The notes beneath the pieces were generated by a model. It searched no databases. It worked only from the letters and a program-made list of their open reading frames with translations, and had not been told where the DNA came from. This document shows positions 12,390 to 23,789 of a stretch of 64,000 bases of DNA, one piece after another (position 1 is the first letter of the stretch; each line of letters starts with the position of its first letter). Both the position numbers and the translations under genes were made by a program. This DNA is from Panagrolaimus kolymaensis (taxonomy: Eukaryota; Nematoda; Chromadorea; Rhabditida; Panagrolaimidae), in the NCBI GenBank assembly GCA_028622995.1, contig JAJQJQ010000008.1:310001-374000 (forward strand), in the 5' to 3' direction.

Positions 12390-12700
12390 GCGAGTGGCGA
12401 TAATTTTTTTAGGGCGCAAGCTATCGATTGGGTGTTTTAGTTGTGGCTTTAATAACATAATTAAAAGAGTTTCCATCGTTGTTAACTTGGGAGTGTTTCG
12501 ATAGTCCAATAAGAATTTGTTGGCAGCTTTGTTGACATTCACTAATGGGTCTTCCAAGACTCTTTTATCAATTGCATTTTAAAAATTTTTGACAAATGCT
12601 TCGGTCAATCCATTTGACCTTGGGTTGTAAGGAGGAGAAAATTTATGAACAACAACATTTTCTAAACCACAATCCGCATTGATAAAAGAAAAATAAATAC
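12390..12700 (-). pseudogene. Decayed Ty3/gypsy integrase fragment
   Basis: Read on the minus strand, the sequence gives HKFSPPYNPRSNGLTEAFVK, an in-frame stop, then NAIDKRVLEDP and KFLLDYRNTP..TT, then LKHPIDSLRPK. This matches the second half of the integrase catalytic core and the region after it in Ty3/gypsy elements: the PYxPxSNGxxE segment holding the catalytic Glu, then FLxxYRxTPHxTT. The stop and missing flanks show that it is dead. It is unrelated in detail to the intact element at 60-64 kb. Confidence 0.8.
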
Positions 12701-13030
12701 AAAAGTTTTAAAAAATTTTATTTAAAATAGTCAAAAAAAAAGAAAAAAATACAATACCAAACATAGCCTTGGTAGCTACTAGTTAGACATTTTTTGGAAT
12801 GACATTTTTTGAAAGTATGTATAATTGGATGATAGTTTGTTTTTGGCAAAATAAAGAACAGAAAAAGTGAATAACAAAAAATAAAATCTCACAAAGTTTC
12901 TTTGAAGCTATATTTGAAGTGATCAAATAAATAACTGTGAAAATAAAAAGAAGGTCAAAAAAGCAGACGTACAAAGGCAAAGTTATTATTTTGAGAAAAG
13001 AATTAATTGATTTTTTAAATTCACAAAGAA
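12683..13030 (+). repeat. Fold-back family, single arm (copy B)
   Basis: Same order of blocks as copy A: AAAAGAAAAATAAATAC near 12684, a TATTTAAAATA segment, 'TTTGGAATGACATTTTTTG', then GCTATATTTGAAGTGATCAA and AAATAACTG near 12908-12940, and ACGTACAAAGGCAAAG. It abuts the decayed integrase. Confidence 0.65.
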
Positions 13031-13216
13031 AATCAATTAATGATTTTTTGGACCGCTTTAGCCATAAATAAAAAAACCATTGAGGTTTTTTTTAGAAGTT
13101 TTGACCTGAAGAAAAAGAAAGATAAATTCGCACTGACGCTAGTTGCTATTCTTTTCAAAATCAACGCCGTTTTGGTATATAATTTTATTATCTTGATTTT
13201 AGACTAATTTTAAATT

Positions 13217-15509
13217 ATGGCAAAACAGGTAAATTTTTCTCAGATATTTTTTAAAAGCTAACGTTAAACCAATTTTCTCAAAACAAAATCTTTCCTTCTC
13301 GTTTTTTTATGATTTTCATAACTTTTTACTTGCATTTACAATTTTTTTTATTCTCCAAATTATTTTTTTTTTATTTTTTTTCCAGATCCAACATATTCCA
13401 TTCGCATTTAAATGGATCATCGATAAAAATATTTTACTTGAATCCGTTGAAAGCTACCTTCATAGTGAAGTGTTTGAAATTTCAAAAGCCCCATTAATTT
13501 CTTGCAACCTCGAACTCAATTCAAATGTTATGATTCCAAAAATCATGAATTTGGTTATTTATTATCAAAAAGAAATTAAATTTTATATCAAATATTTTTA
13601 TGTTATTGGAAATCATTCAGAAATCATTAAATCTTTCGCCAAACGTCCCACAAAACAAATATATAAAGGTTTTGAAATTATGTCTTTCAAAGATGGAACA
13701 AAATTTTTTACTCTCAAAGAAATTTTTAATCCTAAAAATCAAATCTTGAATATCGATGGAAAGCTTGAAATTAAATTATGTGGAATTTGTTCGATTCAAA
13801 TTGAAATGGCGACAATCATTTCTAAAAATTTATTATCAAAAAATGAAAAAATCAAAAAAGAAAAAGATTTTTCGATTGTTGTAATTGAAAAGAAATCTGG
13901 AGCAACGACGATGAGAAAAATTTTGGTAAGTAAACAACATTTTTTTAAGTTTCGAGAAAAATCAGTTGAGTAAAAAACTATGCTTTGCAAAATTGAATTT
14001 TAATTTAAAAATTCTAAGCTTCAATATTTTTTTTCTTAAAAATGAAAACTTTACTTTCAAATAAGCCAAAGCTTTTCGGTTTTGTTAATTTTTTAATTCA
14101 CTAAATACTTGCTCTCAAAAAAATTAAAAATATTCAAATTTTTTGTTTTAATTATATCGGAAAAATACATAAATCATAGGTGACAAAAGAATTGCTTAAT
14201 TGAAGTTAATTCTAAAGTTTGATGGACTTTAAAAATAAATAAAACAATAAACAGAGATTGACGATTTTCGAAATTTACAAAAAAGAGAGATCGAAAATTC
14301 AGGCTTAAACCCTTTTTTATATAAGATAATCAATGATGATAATTTTAAAACCGAATTATTTTTCTATTGTATTAAGCATTGAGGTTCGCTCTTTTCAAAT
14401 TAGTTGCAAAAATAAATAAATTGAAACTTCTTGACTTGACAGGCCATAATCAGTGTTGTCATATTTTTATTTCATCGCCGCCGCCGCCGCCGCCGGCGGC
14501 GGCGGCGGCGGCGATGGCGGCGCTGCCGGCGGCGTTAATTTGTAGTACAAAATATACCAAAGGGAGGACCCTTTGGATTTTCAAAATTTTTCAAAAAAAA
14601 ATTAGAACATTATTGTTTGGTCCTCATATCTCTTTGGATTGCTCTAATATCGAGAAAAAATATACCAAAGAAGAAATCACGTTGAATTTAGGAAATTCTG
14701 AAAAAATAATTGCCTTGGTTATCCCTTTGATAATTTCTCAAACTAAATTTTTTGTATCGCCGTCGACGGCGGCGCCGCCGCCAATCCAAAATATTCGCCG
14801 CCGCCGCCGGCGGCGGCGGCGTGACAACACTGCCCATAATCATACATAAAATAGTAGTTTTTTTTACCGCAATTTTTTTTTCTTCAGATCAACAAAGAAG
14901 ATTTCAAATCCTTTTCCCCTGTATTTTGTGCTATGCTTAATTCGGGATTGAAAGAAGCAAACGAAAATAAATTGGAAATTATAAATTACCCCTTTGAAGT
15001 TGTTGAAGCTGCAATGAATTTTTGTTATGGAAAAATTCCAATAGAAAAAACTATGAAAAATATTCATTGGTTATTACTTGAATTTTCTGATTATTATAAT
15101 ATTCAAAAACTCAAAGTTTGTCGTCTATTTTTAAACCAAAAAAGTTATTTAAATTTAACGAAAATAAAATTTTTTTTAGGATTTTGTTTTAAATTATTTA
15201 ATTGGCGAAATTAATGAAAATAATATCAAAGAATTATTCCAAATTTCAAAAACTCAAAATTTTGAAAATCTTCAAAAAGCGTGTCTTTGCTTTTTGGTTT
15301 CTCATCGAAAGAATTTCAACAAGAAAATTGCTACTTCCGAAGAAATGGAAAATATATTTAAAATTTCAAGTGTTTGCAATGTCTTTGATGGATATGAAAG
15401 CCATTTTGGTGAAAAAGATATGAATATTTTATTTTTGGAATTAAATACTTTGACCAAAGAAAAAATTGGAGCAATTTTTGATGAAACTGTTAAATTATTT
15501 GATTTTTAA
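13217..15509 (+). CDS. MATH-BTB protein, probable cullin-3 adaptor type
   Basis: Four exons: 13217-13228, 13386-13925, 14888-15115, 15180-15509, giving 369 residues. The first exon encodes only MAKQ. Residues about 5-150 look like a MATH/TRAF-like beta sandwich: an early 'FKWIID' strand, and 'GFEIMSFKDGTKFFTLKEIF' then 'NIDGKLEIKLCGI', matching the usual end of MATH domains. The third exon continues into a BTB/POZ fold: 'FKSFSPVFCAML' followed by 'PFEVVEAAMNFCYG'. The last exon looks like a BACK-type helical tail. Proteins of this kind commonly bring substrates to CUL3 ubiquitin ligases; nematodes have many. The third intron-exon junction follows a 962-nt intron, far longer than its neighbours, because a hAT-type MITE sits inside it (14451-14832). 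Confidence 0.85.
14451..14832. mobile_element. Non-autonomous hAT-type MITE with CCG-repeat ends (element 2)
   Basis: A 382-bp element inside the large intron of the MATH-BTB gene. The ends are CAGTGTTGTCA (14451-14461) and TGACAACACTG (14822-14832). It is flanked by GCCATAAT (14443-14450) and CCCATAAT (14833-14840), an 8-bp target duplication with one mismatch. Each subterminal region is a (CCG)n/(CGG)n hairpin (about 14475-14535 and 14758-14820). Two related AAATATACCAAAG segments lie inside. No transposase is present. Confidence 0.88.
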
Positions 15510-15593
15510 ATAATATTGTATTTCAAAAAGTTTCTTACAGTTTTTTTGGAAAAATAATAAACTTGCATTTTTTGTGAAAAAATTTCCTCGTTT

Positions 15594-15757
15594 CACATCT
15601 GTTTCATTCCTTTGAAAATCGGAAATTTTTTTCAGCAAAGGATTTTAATAAAAAAAATTTTTACGTGTATTTCGTGGTAAGACAGACCAAAATTGCACGC
15701 AAAAATTTTTTTTATAAAATCCTTTGCTGAAAAAAATTTCCGACTGAAACAGATGTG
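15594..15757. repeat. 164-bp fold-back repeat downstream of the MATH-BTB gene
   Basis: Inverted arms: CACATCTGTTTCA...TCGGAAATTTTTTTCAGC... on the left and their near-perfect reverse complement ending ...CTGAAACAGATGTG on the right. The left arm has about 12 extra bases. There is no transposase, and no clear target duplication could be set. It may be a small MITE or act in transcript ending. The rest of 15510-15883 is AT-rich spacer. Confidence 0.7.
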
Positions 15758-15883
15758 CAGATGTGGTTTGCTTTTATAGTTTTGTATTGATTTAATTCTA
15801 TTTTTAAAAAATTTGTCAAAACAAAATGATCAAAATTCTGTTTTTTTTTTTTTGTAAAATAAAATTTTTCATTTATTAAACTT

Positions 15884-16959
15884 TTATTCGGTTAATTTTT
15901 TACAAACAAAACTTGGAAGCACATAATCACAATAAAGGTTGTTCCAACTTCCCAAAGGCAAATAGCCAATCCAAATTTGACCACAGTTTTCTTTTCCTGG
16001 TAGGTTTGGTTCTGATGATTCCATCTCCCATTGTTGATAATCAAAAGGCGTCCCATCGGTCCATTTCCAACTTTTATTATTATCATCTGTAAAAAAGCCA
16101 ATCCATGGTTGTTCGTTCCAGTGTTTGGTATCATGGCCTGTGTAATTATAGGCTAAATCTGAAAAAGAGAAAATTTGTTATCAAAAAACTTGTTTTTCTC
16201 AAAATTTAGAAAATAAAAAAATTTTTACTCGCAATAAAATCATTTTCTTCTTTGCTATGGATGGAAGCTAAATGTCCACCAAATCTTTTGCAATGATTCT
16301 CAGCGCCTAGCCAACTTTGATTGTTAAAAACTTGATAGCAATTTTCATTGAAAAATGTCCACGTTTCTGAGCATTTTTTTGGCTTTTGGGTTGTTATCGA
16401 CGCCGTTGTCGGATATGTTGTAGTTGGAATTAGTTCTGGTGTTGTAGTTGTTGTATCGGCAGTTGTGGTGGCTGTTGTTGTTGGAGCATGACTAGTGCTA
16501 GTTGATGGCAAGGCGGTAGTTGGCGTTGGTGATTCTGGAATTATAGATGTGGTTAAAGTGGTGGTGGTTGTCGATGCTGGGGTTGTTGTTGTGGTATTTT
16601 TGCAAGGGCAAGGTTCATCTATAGGTCCAGAAGGGGTAGTTGCATGACAAGAACAATGCTCTGAATTTCCATCACCATCATTCGTGTCATTACAATCCCC
16701 ATGATGATGGGAATAATCAAGATGATGGGGTGGTGAAGGCGGCAATGAATGTTCATCAACGCAAGTAATAGTGCAAACCATTTTCCTATCTTCATTTTGA
16801 ACATTATCCATCCAAACTCCAGCTTTAACAAAGGTATCTCCTAAAAAAATATTTATTTTTATTCCTGAACTCTGCTTATATGAAAATAAGCTTACCATAA
16901 ACATTTGATGAAATGTAAAAAACTAAGAAAATCAACAAATTGCCATTCCAAAGCTTCAT
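15884..16959 (-). CDS. Secreted C-type lectin with Thr-rich linker
   Basis: Three exons on the minus strand: 16959-16896, 16840-16229, 16158-15884, giving 316 residues. The first exon is a signal peptide ([18 protein letters not shown]). A Cys/His/Asp-rich segment follows, then a mucin-like Thr/Pro/Ala linker of about 90 residues that is likely O-glycosylated. The C-terminal C-type lectin domain begins [16 protein letters not shown]. It has the hallmark ENHC, '[16 protein letters not shown]', WIG, and a late WNN..C and SFVCKK. An EPN tripeptide before the fourth-loop Cys ([12 protein letters not shown]) is the mannose-type calcium-site signature, and WNN stands for the usual WND, so calcium-dependent sugar binding is possible. 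It forms a tandem pair with the gene at 17624-18661, whose last exon is clearly homologous. Confidence 0.88.
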
Positions 16960-17623
16960 TTTTACAATAGAATTATAAGAAGTGGTGGAAAATAACAAAA
17001 GCAACACCAATGTATGAATTTTTTTTTCATGGATACCTTTGAACCTTTTATATTAATTTTTTAAACATTTTTCTTTTAATTTTTTAGTTATTTTAAAACA
17101 CCAACTATGGAGGCGGAAATGAAGGAAGGTCGGAATGCATAGATTCATAATGATGTAAGGTTTACAAACCTGCCTCGGGTCTAATGAAAAGTGATTCAAT
17201 TTCTTCACTAATATTGAAATGACTAATTTGAAGAAGAAGAGAAATATTTATTTTTGTGTTGTATCTTCTTATAATTATATTTTTTTACATTCTGCTTTTT
17301 TTTGTTTTACTGAATCATTTTTTTCTTTCTTGATTCTTTCATTCAGTTGCTGCTTTGTTTTGCAAAAAAAAATTGCAAGTAAAGAAAGCTCGAATCAGGC
17401 AAATAATTTGGAATTCGAAAAAATAGATATATTTTTGTTTGTTTATAAAATAAAATAAATAGAAAAAAAGGAAGTTATTATTTTTATAATTTTATTCCAA
17501 CAAAAGATTTTTTCGAAAATTAAGGTGTGCAAGTTTAATTTAAAAAACAAGTGAATTATCCTTTAAAATCTTATTTTAAAATAAAAAACGAAAGAAATTC
17601 TAATAGACAACAAAAAGCTTTTT
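16960..17623. other. Spacer between the two lectin genes
   Basis: AT-rich. It should contain the promoter of the first lectin gene and the 3' end of the second. The + strand frame at 17219-17458 is Phe/Ser-rich low-complexity sequence and is not called. Confidence 0.5.
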
Positions 17624-18661
17624 TTATTCCGGAATTTTTTTACATACAAAACTTGGAAGAATAATTTCACAACGAAGGTTATTCCATCCTCCAATAGGTA
17701 AACTTCCAATCCAAATTTGAACACAATTTTCTATACCTGGAAGATCTGGTCCAAAACTCGAATGATAGTCATATGGAGTGCCATCAGTCCATTTCCAACT
17801 GAAATTGTCGTCATTAGTAAATAGACCTATCCATGTTTGAGCCTCCCAATAGCTACCATTACTTGGAGCATTAGCATAAGCAAAATCTGAAAGCAATTTA
17901 AATTAAGTTATCTTATTCATGAATAGCTTAATTTTACCCGCTATAAAATCATTTTCTTCTTGGCTGTGAATGGAAGCCAAATGTGCATGAGATTCCTTGC
18001 AAAACTCCTCGGCACCCGTCCAAGATTGACTTTTAAAAACTTTATAACAGTAGCCAAAAATGCTGGAATAAAACCATGTTGCTGGACATATCTTTGGCTT
18101 TTGAGTAGTTTTAATTATCGCTGAAGTGGTAGTTGATGGCGGCGAAATTGCATTTATTTCACAAACAAAAGGTTTAGTTTTATAACAATCATCGGAAATC
18201 CAATTTCCTCCATTCAAAATTACTGCGCCGCAATCATTCTTAGATATATTACTTGGTTGATGGACATCCCAATCATGGAAAGTCATCGGTGTTCCATCTA
18301 TCCAAGTCCAAGTTCCAGGAGTTAGAAGATCTGTGGCTCCAAACCAAAAATCCGTGCTCGCGCTATCAGTAAAATTTGAATTAGCTTTTTCTGGAAATTT
18401 TATTTTTAACTAAATTTTAAGAACCTAGTTTTTAATTAAATTACCACTAATAAAAACATTTTCAAACATATCATGGATTTTAGCCAAAATTCCACCAAAT
18501 CCCATACAAATTCCTTCTGCGCTCATATAATCCAGCTTTTCACTGTGAAATGAATAACAAAGTGGCTTTCCCGATATGGAAGCAACCATTCCATTTGGGC
18601 ATTCTGCCACTGTATTTATTATAAATAAATTTGCAAACAAAATCGCAAAAAATTTAAGCAT
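17624..18661 (-). CDS. Secreted protein with two C-type lectin domains
   Basis: Three exons on the minus strand: 18661-18445, 18390-17938, 17886-17624, in phase, 310 residues. I start at the ATG giving MLKFFAILFANLFIINTVA, a signal peptide; an ATG 45 nt upstream would add a charged leader. Domain 1 (about residues 22-150) runs from CPNGMVAS through GGILAKIHD, WFGA, WTWIDGTP, QPSN and NWISDDC to PFVCE. A short Ser/Thr/Pro linker follows. Domain 2 (about 175-310) has [49 protein letters not shown] and SFVCKK. Domain 2 lacks the EPN or QPN triplet (PDLPG instead), so its sugar binding may be altered. Its last exon closely matches that of the downstream lectin gene. Confidence 0.88.
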
Positions 18662-19335
18662 AATTTGAAAACAAAAAATCTTGGAAAAATCAATATTTTT
18701 TATCAATAAAATAAAAAAGACACAGAAAATGTTAATGCTTTTTTCTTATCATTTTTAATCTTCGAACACAAAACTTTTATTGGAAATAAAGCTGACACAA
18801 AGTTTCGCTAAAACAAAAGTTGATATGGAATATTTTCTTGTTTGAATTTGTATTTTTTATTTAGCATCTGAGTTTTAAAAAAATATAAAAATAAAAATGA
18901 ATGAAATAAAATTATTTTATTGCATTTTAGGAATTATGTTTAAAATTTTTTAAATTATTTTAAATTACAACTTTTTGTTTAGGTTATTAAATTTGTTATT
19001 TGTTTGTTTCTTTTTATATTCTAAATTTGAAACTTTAAAATTTTTGAAAAAAAAAGACTTAAAATATTTTAAAAATTTTATTTTATTTAAAAATAGCCAA
19101 TCAACGTCAGCAGTAGGAAGGAAGCATCTTATCAAAATAAAAATCATAAGTTACTTAAAAAAGAAAAATGAAAAACATGAAATCTTATGAGGTAGCAGCA
19201 ACACCTGTGATATGTAAAAAACAAATAACAACTTTATGATTATATTTTGAAAAATATCGTCATGCTTATATAAATATTTGGCAAATACTTTCGTATTACA
19301 GCCATTTTCAATTTTTTTGAAAGTTATTTTTTAAT
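18662..19335. promoter_or_regulatory. Divergent intergenic region between lectin and claudin-like genes
   Basis: The lectin gene (-) and the first claudin-like gene (+) diverge here, so both promoters lie in this 674 bp. A block CAACTTTATGATTATATTTT (19229-19248) resembles a sequence found upstream of other claudin-like genes. A candidate leader acceptor ATTACAG lies near 19298. Confidence 0.45.
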
Positions 19336-20315
19336 ATGTCAATTCCATCTGATTCTCCTCCACCATCATATCGATGGCGGGAAAGCTTCGATTCGGATAT
19401 GCCATTTTCTATGAAGCATAAATCTCTGTCATTTTGTCTTTCACCAGTAGAAACATTTCCACTTCCACCACCAGCAACAACAATAGTACCCACAATTGCT
19501 GAAGAAATTGATAATCCTGATTTACGCGCCGCCGCTCCACCAACCATTCCAAAACCAAATCTTATGACATCTATAAGAAAATCATTATTTTGTGAAATAA
19601 CTGAAAAGTTTTTAACTCATGTAAGCAATTTTTTGGGAGGATATATATTAATTCCAATGATTTTAACCATTATTGCATTTTGCCACAAATCTTGGATTAA
19701 AATTGGCGATGATATTAAAATTGGATTAAACTCTGGATGCTCTTCTTCAAATTCAAGTTTATCATGCAACGACTACGAAATGGTAAGAATTTAGATAAAA
19801 AAAATTATTTAATGAAAAATATTAAATTAAATTTATTTTTTTAGCCAAATTGGTTTAAAAGCTGTGAACATTTAATGATTGCAGCGATCGTGGCTGAATG
19901 CCTTTCCATGATTTTAATTTGTCTTTCAAGCATCAAATGTTTTTTCACAAGAACACTTTTTTCATTTTTTTCAATATTTTTTTATGTAGCTGTCATAGTA
20001 TTAGAAATAATGGCTATAAGTATCACGAATAATAATATTAAAAATGGTTTGGCAAATTAATTATTATTTTATAATTAATTTTGAAACATTTTTTTAGGAT
20101 TATCGACGACGCAAACTTCGAACTCGTCCATTGTTTTTGAAAATGGCGATGCATTGGGAATAACATTGTGGTCTGTCATTTGTCTTGTATGGCCTATTGC
20201 TATATTGTTACTTGTGGGCATTATTGGGTTTTTAATACTTATTGGATTTTTGTTGTTAAAATTGTTTAAGTTTATGCGTAAAAAGTTTTTTTTATTCAAG
20301 CAAACTGCTGCTTGA
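19336..20315 (+). CDS. Claudin-like four-pass membrane protein, array copy 1
   Basis: Exons 19336-19782, 19845-20046, 20098-20315, 288 residues. The N-terminus has PPPSYRWRESF, which contains a PPxY motif, the class bound by WW domains such as those of Nedd4 ligases. Pass 1 is GGYILIPMILTIIAFC. The first outer loop reads SWIKIGDDIKIGLNSGC, eight residues, then C: a GLxxxC-x8-C arrangement like the claudin GLWxxC-x(8-10)-C signature with the second Trp replaced, and a shorter gap after the first Trp. Passes 2 and 3 are in exon 2 (LMIAAIVAECLSMILICL; FSIFFYVAVIVLEIMAI) and pass 4 is in exon 3 (TLWSVICLVWPIAILLLVG). Exon junctions fall at the same places in the other copies. It lacks the TQT motif of copies 4-6. 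Role: probably cell-contact or channel-like; inferred. Confidence 0.85.
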
Positions 20316-20876
20316 AGAAGATACACGTCCTTGGCGACTACCATCGAAATTTTAAATTTTGTAATTAAATTTTATTTTTATTTTTAAGTTTGTATTTTGA
20401 ATGTATCTATTTTTGATATAAAAGTGAATATTTTATTCCGGCATTCATTAGTAATGTCAACAATAAATAAATTTGCCAACAAAATCGTAAAAAAAGCTCA
20501 TGTTTCAAAAAATAAAAATTTTAAAGAAAATTCAATATAGAACTTTTTTTTGTAAATAAATAAATAATGGATAAGGAAAAAAATACAAAAACAAAAAAGA
20601 AGAAATGGAAATCAATTCATCGACTAAGAAAAGGAAAGAAAATTGGCGGTTCATCGATGTCTTAATCAACATTAAATGTGATTTACTGAAAAGTGCATTC
20701 GACAACTTTTTTCCAATTTTCCTGTAAATGATTGTCATTTAGGATGAATTTTTGGCAATCTTGTTAACTTTTATATTTTTTCTGAACTTTCCTTCTTTAG
20801 GCAAAATATCAAGTTGGAATTAGTGTTATTTCTTTTAAATAATATATATACTTTAACTTACACTTTTAAGTTGGAA

Positions 20877-21487
20877 AAATAAAAAACAAAATTTAAAAAA
20901 AATATTTAAAATATTCAAAAAAAAATAAAATAATCATTGCTTAGATAGCCTGACATTTTTTAGAATGCCTTTTTATGAAAGTATAAAAATGGATGTTAGT
21001 TAGTTTTTAAAAAAATAAAAAAGGGAAAAAGTCGATACTAAAAAATAAAATCTCGCAAATCTGTTTCCAAAAGCTATATTTGAAGTGATCAAATAAATAA
21101 CTGCGAAAAAAATGAAGGTCAAAAAAGCAGGAAGACGTCCAAGGAGAAAGTTTTTAGAAAAAAAAAATCAATTACTTTTTTTTCTCAATATAAAAACTTT
21201 GTTCTTCCTTGTACGTCCGCTGCTTTTTTGACCTTCATTTTTTTCGCAGTTATTTATTTGATCACTTCAAATATAGCTTTTGGAAACAGATTTGCAAGAT
21301 TTTATTTTTTAGTATCGACTTTTTCCCTTTTTTATTTTTTTAAAAACTAACTAACATCCATTTTTATACTTTCATAAAAAGGCATTCTAAAAAATGTCTA
21401 GCTCCAAAAGCAATGATTATTAGTTTAATATTTTTCTTTTTCCTTTTTTTGAATATTTTAAAAATATTTTTTTTCTTTTAACGTACA
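20877..21487. repeat. Fold-back family, complete palindromic copy (copy C)
   Basis: About 610 bp whose left arm (20877-21180) is matched by its reverse complement (21180-21487). The shared core AGCTATATTTGAAGTGATCA is at about 21072, with its inverse near 21265. Arms start with GGAAAAATAAAAAACAAAAT and end with TTTTTTTTCTTTTAACGTAC. No coding capacity was seen. This is the best example of the full structure from which single-arm copies elsewhere derive. Base changes between the arms are few, so it would form a long RNA hairpin if transcribed. Confidence 0.8.
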
Positions 21488-22413
21488 GATGAAGAATTCA
21501 AAAACTTGTTGTTTGATAGATTTTTTGCAACAATAAAGAAGAATACCCGGCTTTTTTGAAACTTATTAAAACGGAATAGTTTCTCAACATTTTATGAAAA
21601 AAAAATAATATTGAAAGCGAGTTACTTTAATGAATTAAGACATTCAATTAGTTCGAAGAATTTAAAAGCATATTTGGCAATAAAAAATTTCTTGAAATTG
21701 CTGTAGGATTACTGTAGGATTACTGTAGGATTACTGTAGAAAAATTAAAGAACTTCATTGTTGCAATCGCGGCAGCGATCACATTCTCAAAACTCTTTTT
21801 TATTGCTGATTCATCGCTTTTCCGTTTAAAAAATCAATTTAAAAGAGAGATAGAAAAAAGTGAATTTTTTTATTATAAATATATTGAATATCCTCGCTAA
21901 ATGTGCAAACATGCCACATTCTATTGTGCTGCTCCACTATTGGGTAGTTAAATGTGCTGTTCTGGGTCGTAAAAAACAAAAAACAATAAAAGAAGAGAAT
22001 AAATTTAATTTTTTTCCTTCTTCTTATCATTTGGGTGTGAACCCCTTTATTTTACAACTCTTGATAAATGCATGCATGCGGAGGAAACAAAAGCTCGCGT
22101 CATTTTCATTAAAAAATGAAGAAAAGACTGATAATATTGTTTAATTTTATAGTCAATTATGAGTAAGAAGCAACAACAATAAATGAGATTACCAAAAAAT
22201 TACCAATAAAAAAACGCCTTAATGACGATATTTAATTTTGTCAACCAAAATAAAGCATATAAATATATATTTTTTTGTTTTCACAAAAATTATATAATCT
22301 TGTGTCAAAAATACCAAAATTAAAAACTTTTTTAGCCATTTAAAATTTTTTAATTTGAATAAGAAAATTTTTTTATTTGAGTTTTATTATTTCAGTTGCT
22401 GATTTTATTTTAA
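21488..22413. other. Spacer with a short triplicate repeat
   Basis: At 21700-21737 the 11-mer CTGTAGGATTA is repeated three times. No gene is supported. The 94-residue frame at 21860-22144 lacks an ATG-based context or family likeness. A candidate leader acceptor TTTCAG lies at 22390-22395, just before the next gene's ATG (22414). Confidence 0.5.
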
Positions 22414-23385
22414 ATGGAATCTTAACTTTCATCTTATCCATCTCCATATCGTCGGGAAAGCAGCTTCTGTTATTCAACAAAAACAGTTGATCCATATTTT
22501 ACAAAACCTTGCATTCGATCCCAATGTCCTCTTCCTCCTCCATCATCTGAAGATGGTTGTTCGCTTTCATCCTCTCACAAAGAAACTGTTATTGATATGC
22601 CCCATTCAAATTCAAATCCATCATGGATAATTTCGCTATGTTGTTGTAACTTTTCGAATTTGTGCCTTGCATGCTTAGGCGCTTTTTTAAGAAGATATAT
22701 CCTGCTTCCAGCAATTTATACATTTATTTCATTATTCAATAAATCTTGGGTTATTATTGGCGAAGATATTCGAATTGGATTAATTTCTGGATGCACTTCA
22801 ACAAATTCAAGTGTGTCTTGCAACGATGAAGAAATAACTGAATTAGTAAGATTTTTTTCCTCCTTCCTAAATTTATAAAAAAATAATAATCCCTTTTTTT
22901 ATAGCCAAATTGGATAAAAGCATCCAAGGGATTAATGATTGCATCGTTGATTGTTGTTTGTCTTACATTAATTGTTGGATGTCTTTCATTTAAAAAATCT
23001 TTATTATCCAACAAACGTTTTTCAATTTTTTTCTTATTTCTTTATACAGCAACCATAATATTACAAACCATTGCTGTATTTATAACAAATGATAAAATTA
23101 AAGATGGTTTGTAGAAATAATTACTTTCTCTAAATGATTATTTTTTAAAAGTAATTTTTAGGGTTTTTGAAGACATCTTCTAATACTTTGACTCCATTTG
23201 AAAAAGGCCAAGCGTTTACCAAAGGTACTTATTCTATCATTATACTTATGATACCTATAGCTTCATTGATAATTTATGGAATTTTACGGTTATTAATAAT
23301 TATTTGTTTCATGGTTCTAATTTTGTTAAAGTTTGTGTATAGCATGTGTTTCTCAAGCAAATCTCAGCTTGAAGAAGATATATGA
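22414..23385 (+). CDS. Claudin-like four-pass protein, array copy 2, with early stop after the ancestral start
   Basis: Exons end at 22845; then 22905-23106 and 23162-23385. From the expected ATG at 22414 the frame reads M-E-S-stop (TAA 22423-22425). After the stop it continues open with the family N-terminus (SPYRRESSF...DPYFTKP). A downstream ATG at 22597 would give a shorter protein of about 224 residues that keeps all four passes but loses the N-terminal tail. The outer-loop signature is intact: SWVIIGEDIRIGLISGC, eight residues, C. Passes 2-4 are IASLIVVCLTLIVGCLS, FFLFLYTATIILQTIAVF and SIIILMIPIASLIIYGI. The C-terminus SKSQLEEDI is acidic. Either the gene uses the internal start or it is an early pseudogene; intact splice sites and frame favour continued use. 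Confidence 0.75.
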
Positions 23386-23789
23386 ATACAGAAGTTACGT
23401 AGCTACAACATTCAAACAACCACGTTAAATGGTTTATTGGAATTTACAAATTTTGGAAAGTCCATATTGCGAAATGAAGTAATCTCGTTTGCTGTATCCA
23501 CGTATTCAATATGAGATGTTTTTTTGATTAAATTTTTGTAACCGTCCAGTTGAAGTTAAAATAAAAATGTTCTCATACTGTTCGCATGGAACAATGCTTG
23601 CCTCATGCTCAATAATCATGGTAACAGGATTTAGGAAGGCGTTATACTTGATGTGATGATAACTAAAAATTACAGAGAGTTTATCATAACATTCGGTTTA
23701 TGGTGAGAAGTGTATATCTTCTGAAGGGAGAGGAATGCAATTTTGGATTTCAAGTAATCTGGCGTTCACTAAACGAGCATGAATGAACA
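23386..23789 (-). pseudogene. Possible decayed coding fragment of unknown origin
   Basis: Read on the minus strand, 23480-23750 gives interrupted but protein-like stretches, for example PVTMIIEHEASIVPCEQYEN and FILTSTGRLQKFNQKN, with stops between. Composition is more GC-rich than the surroundings. It may be the remains of a retroelement or a gene; I do not recognise the family. Confidence 0.3.

Noticed and set aside
14379..14849. 156-residue frame with Pro and Arg runs
   Set aside because: It is produced by the CCG/CGG hairpins of hAT-type element 2 inside an intron.
19308..19547. 79-residue minus-strand frame rich in Gly/Ala
   Set aside because: Antisense to the first exon of claudin-like copy 1, which has splice and family support.
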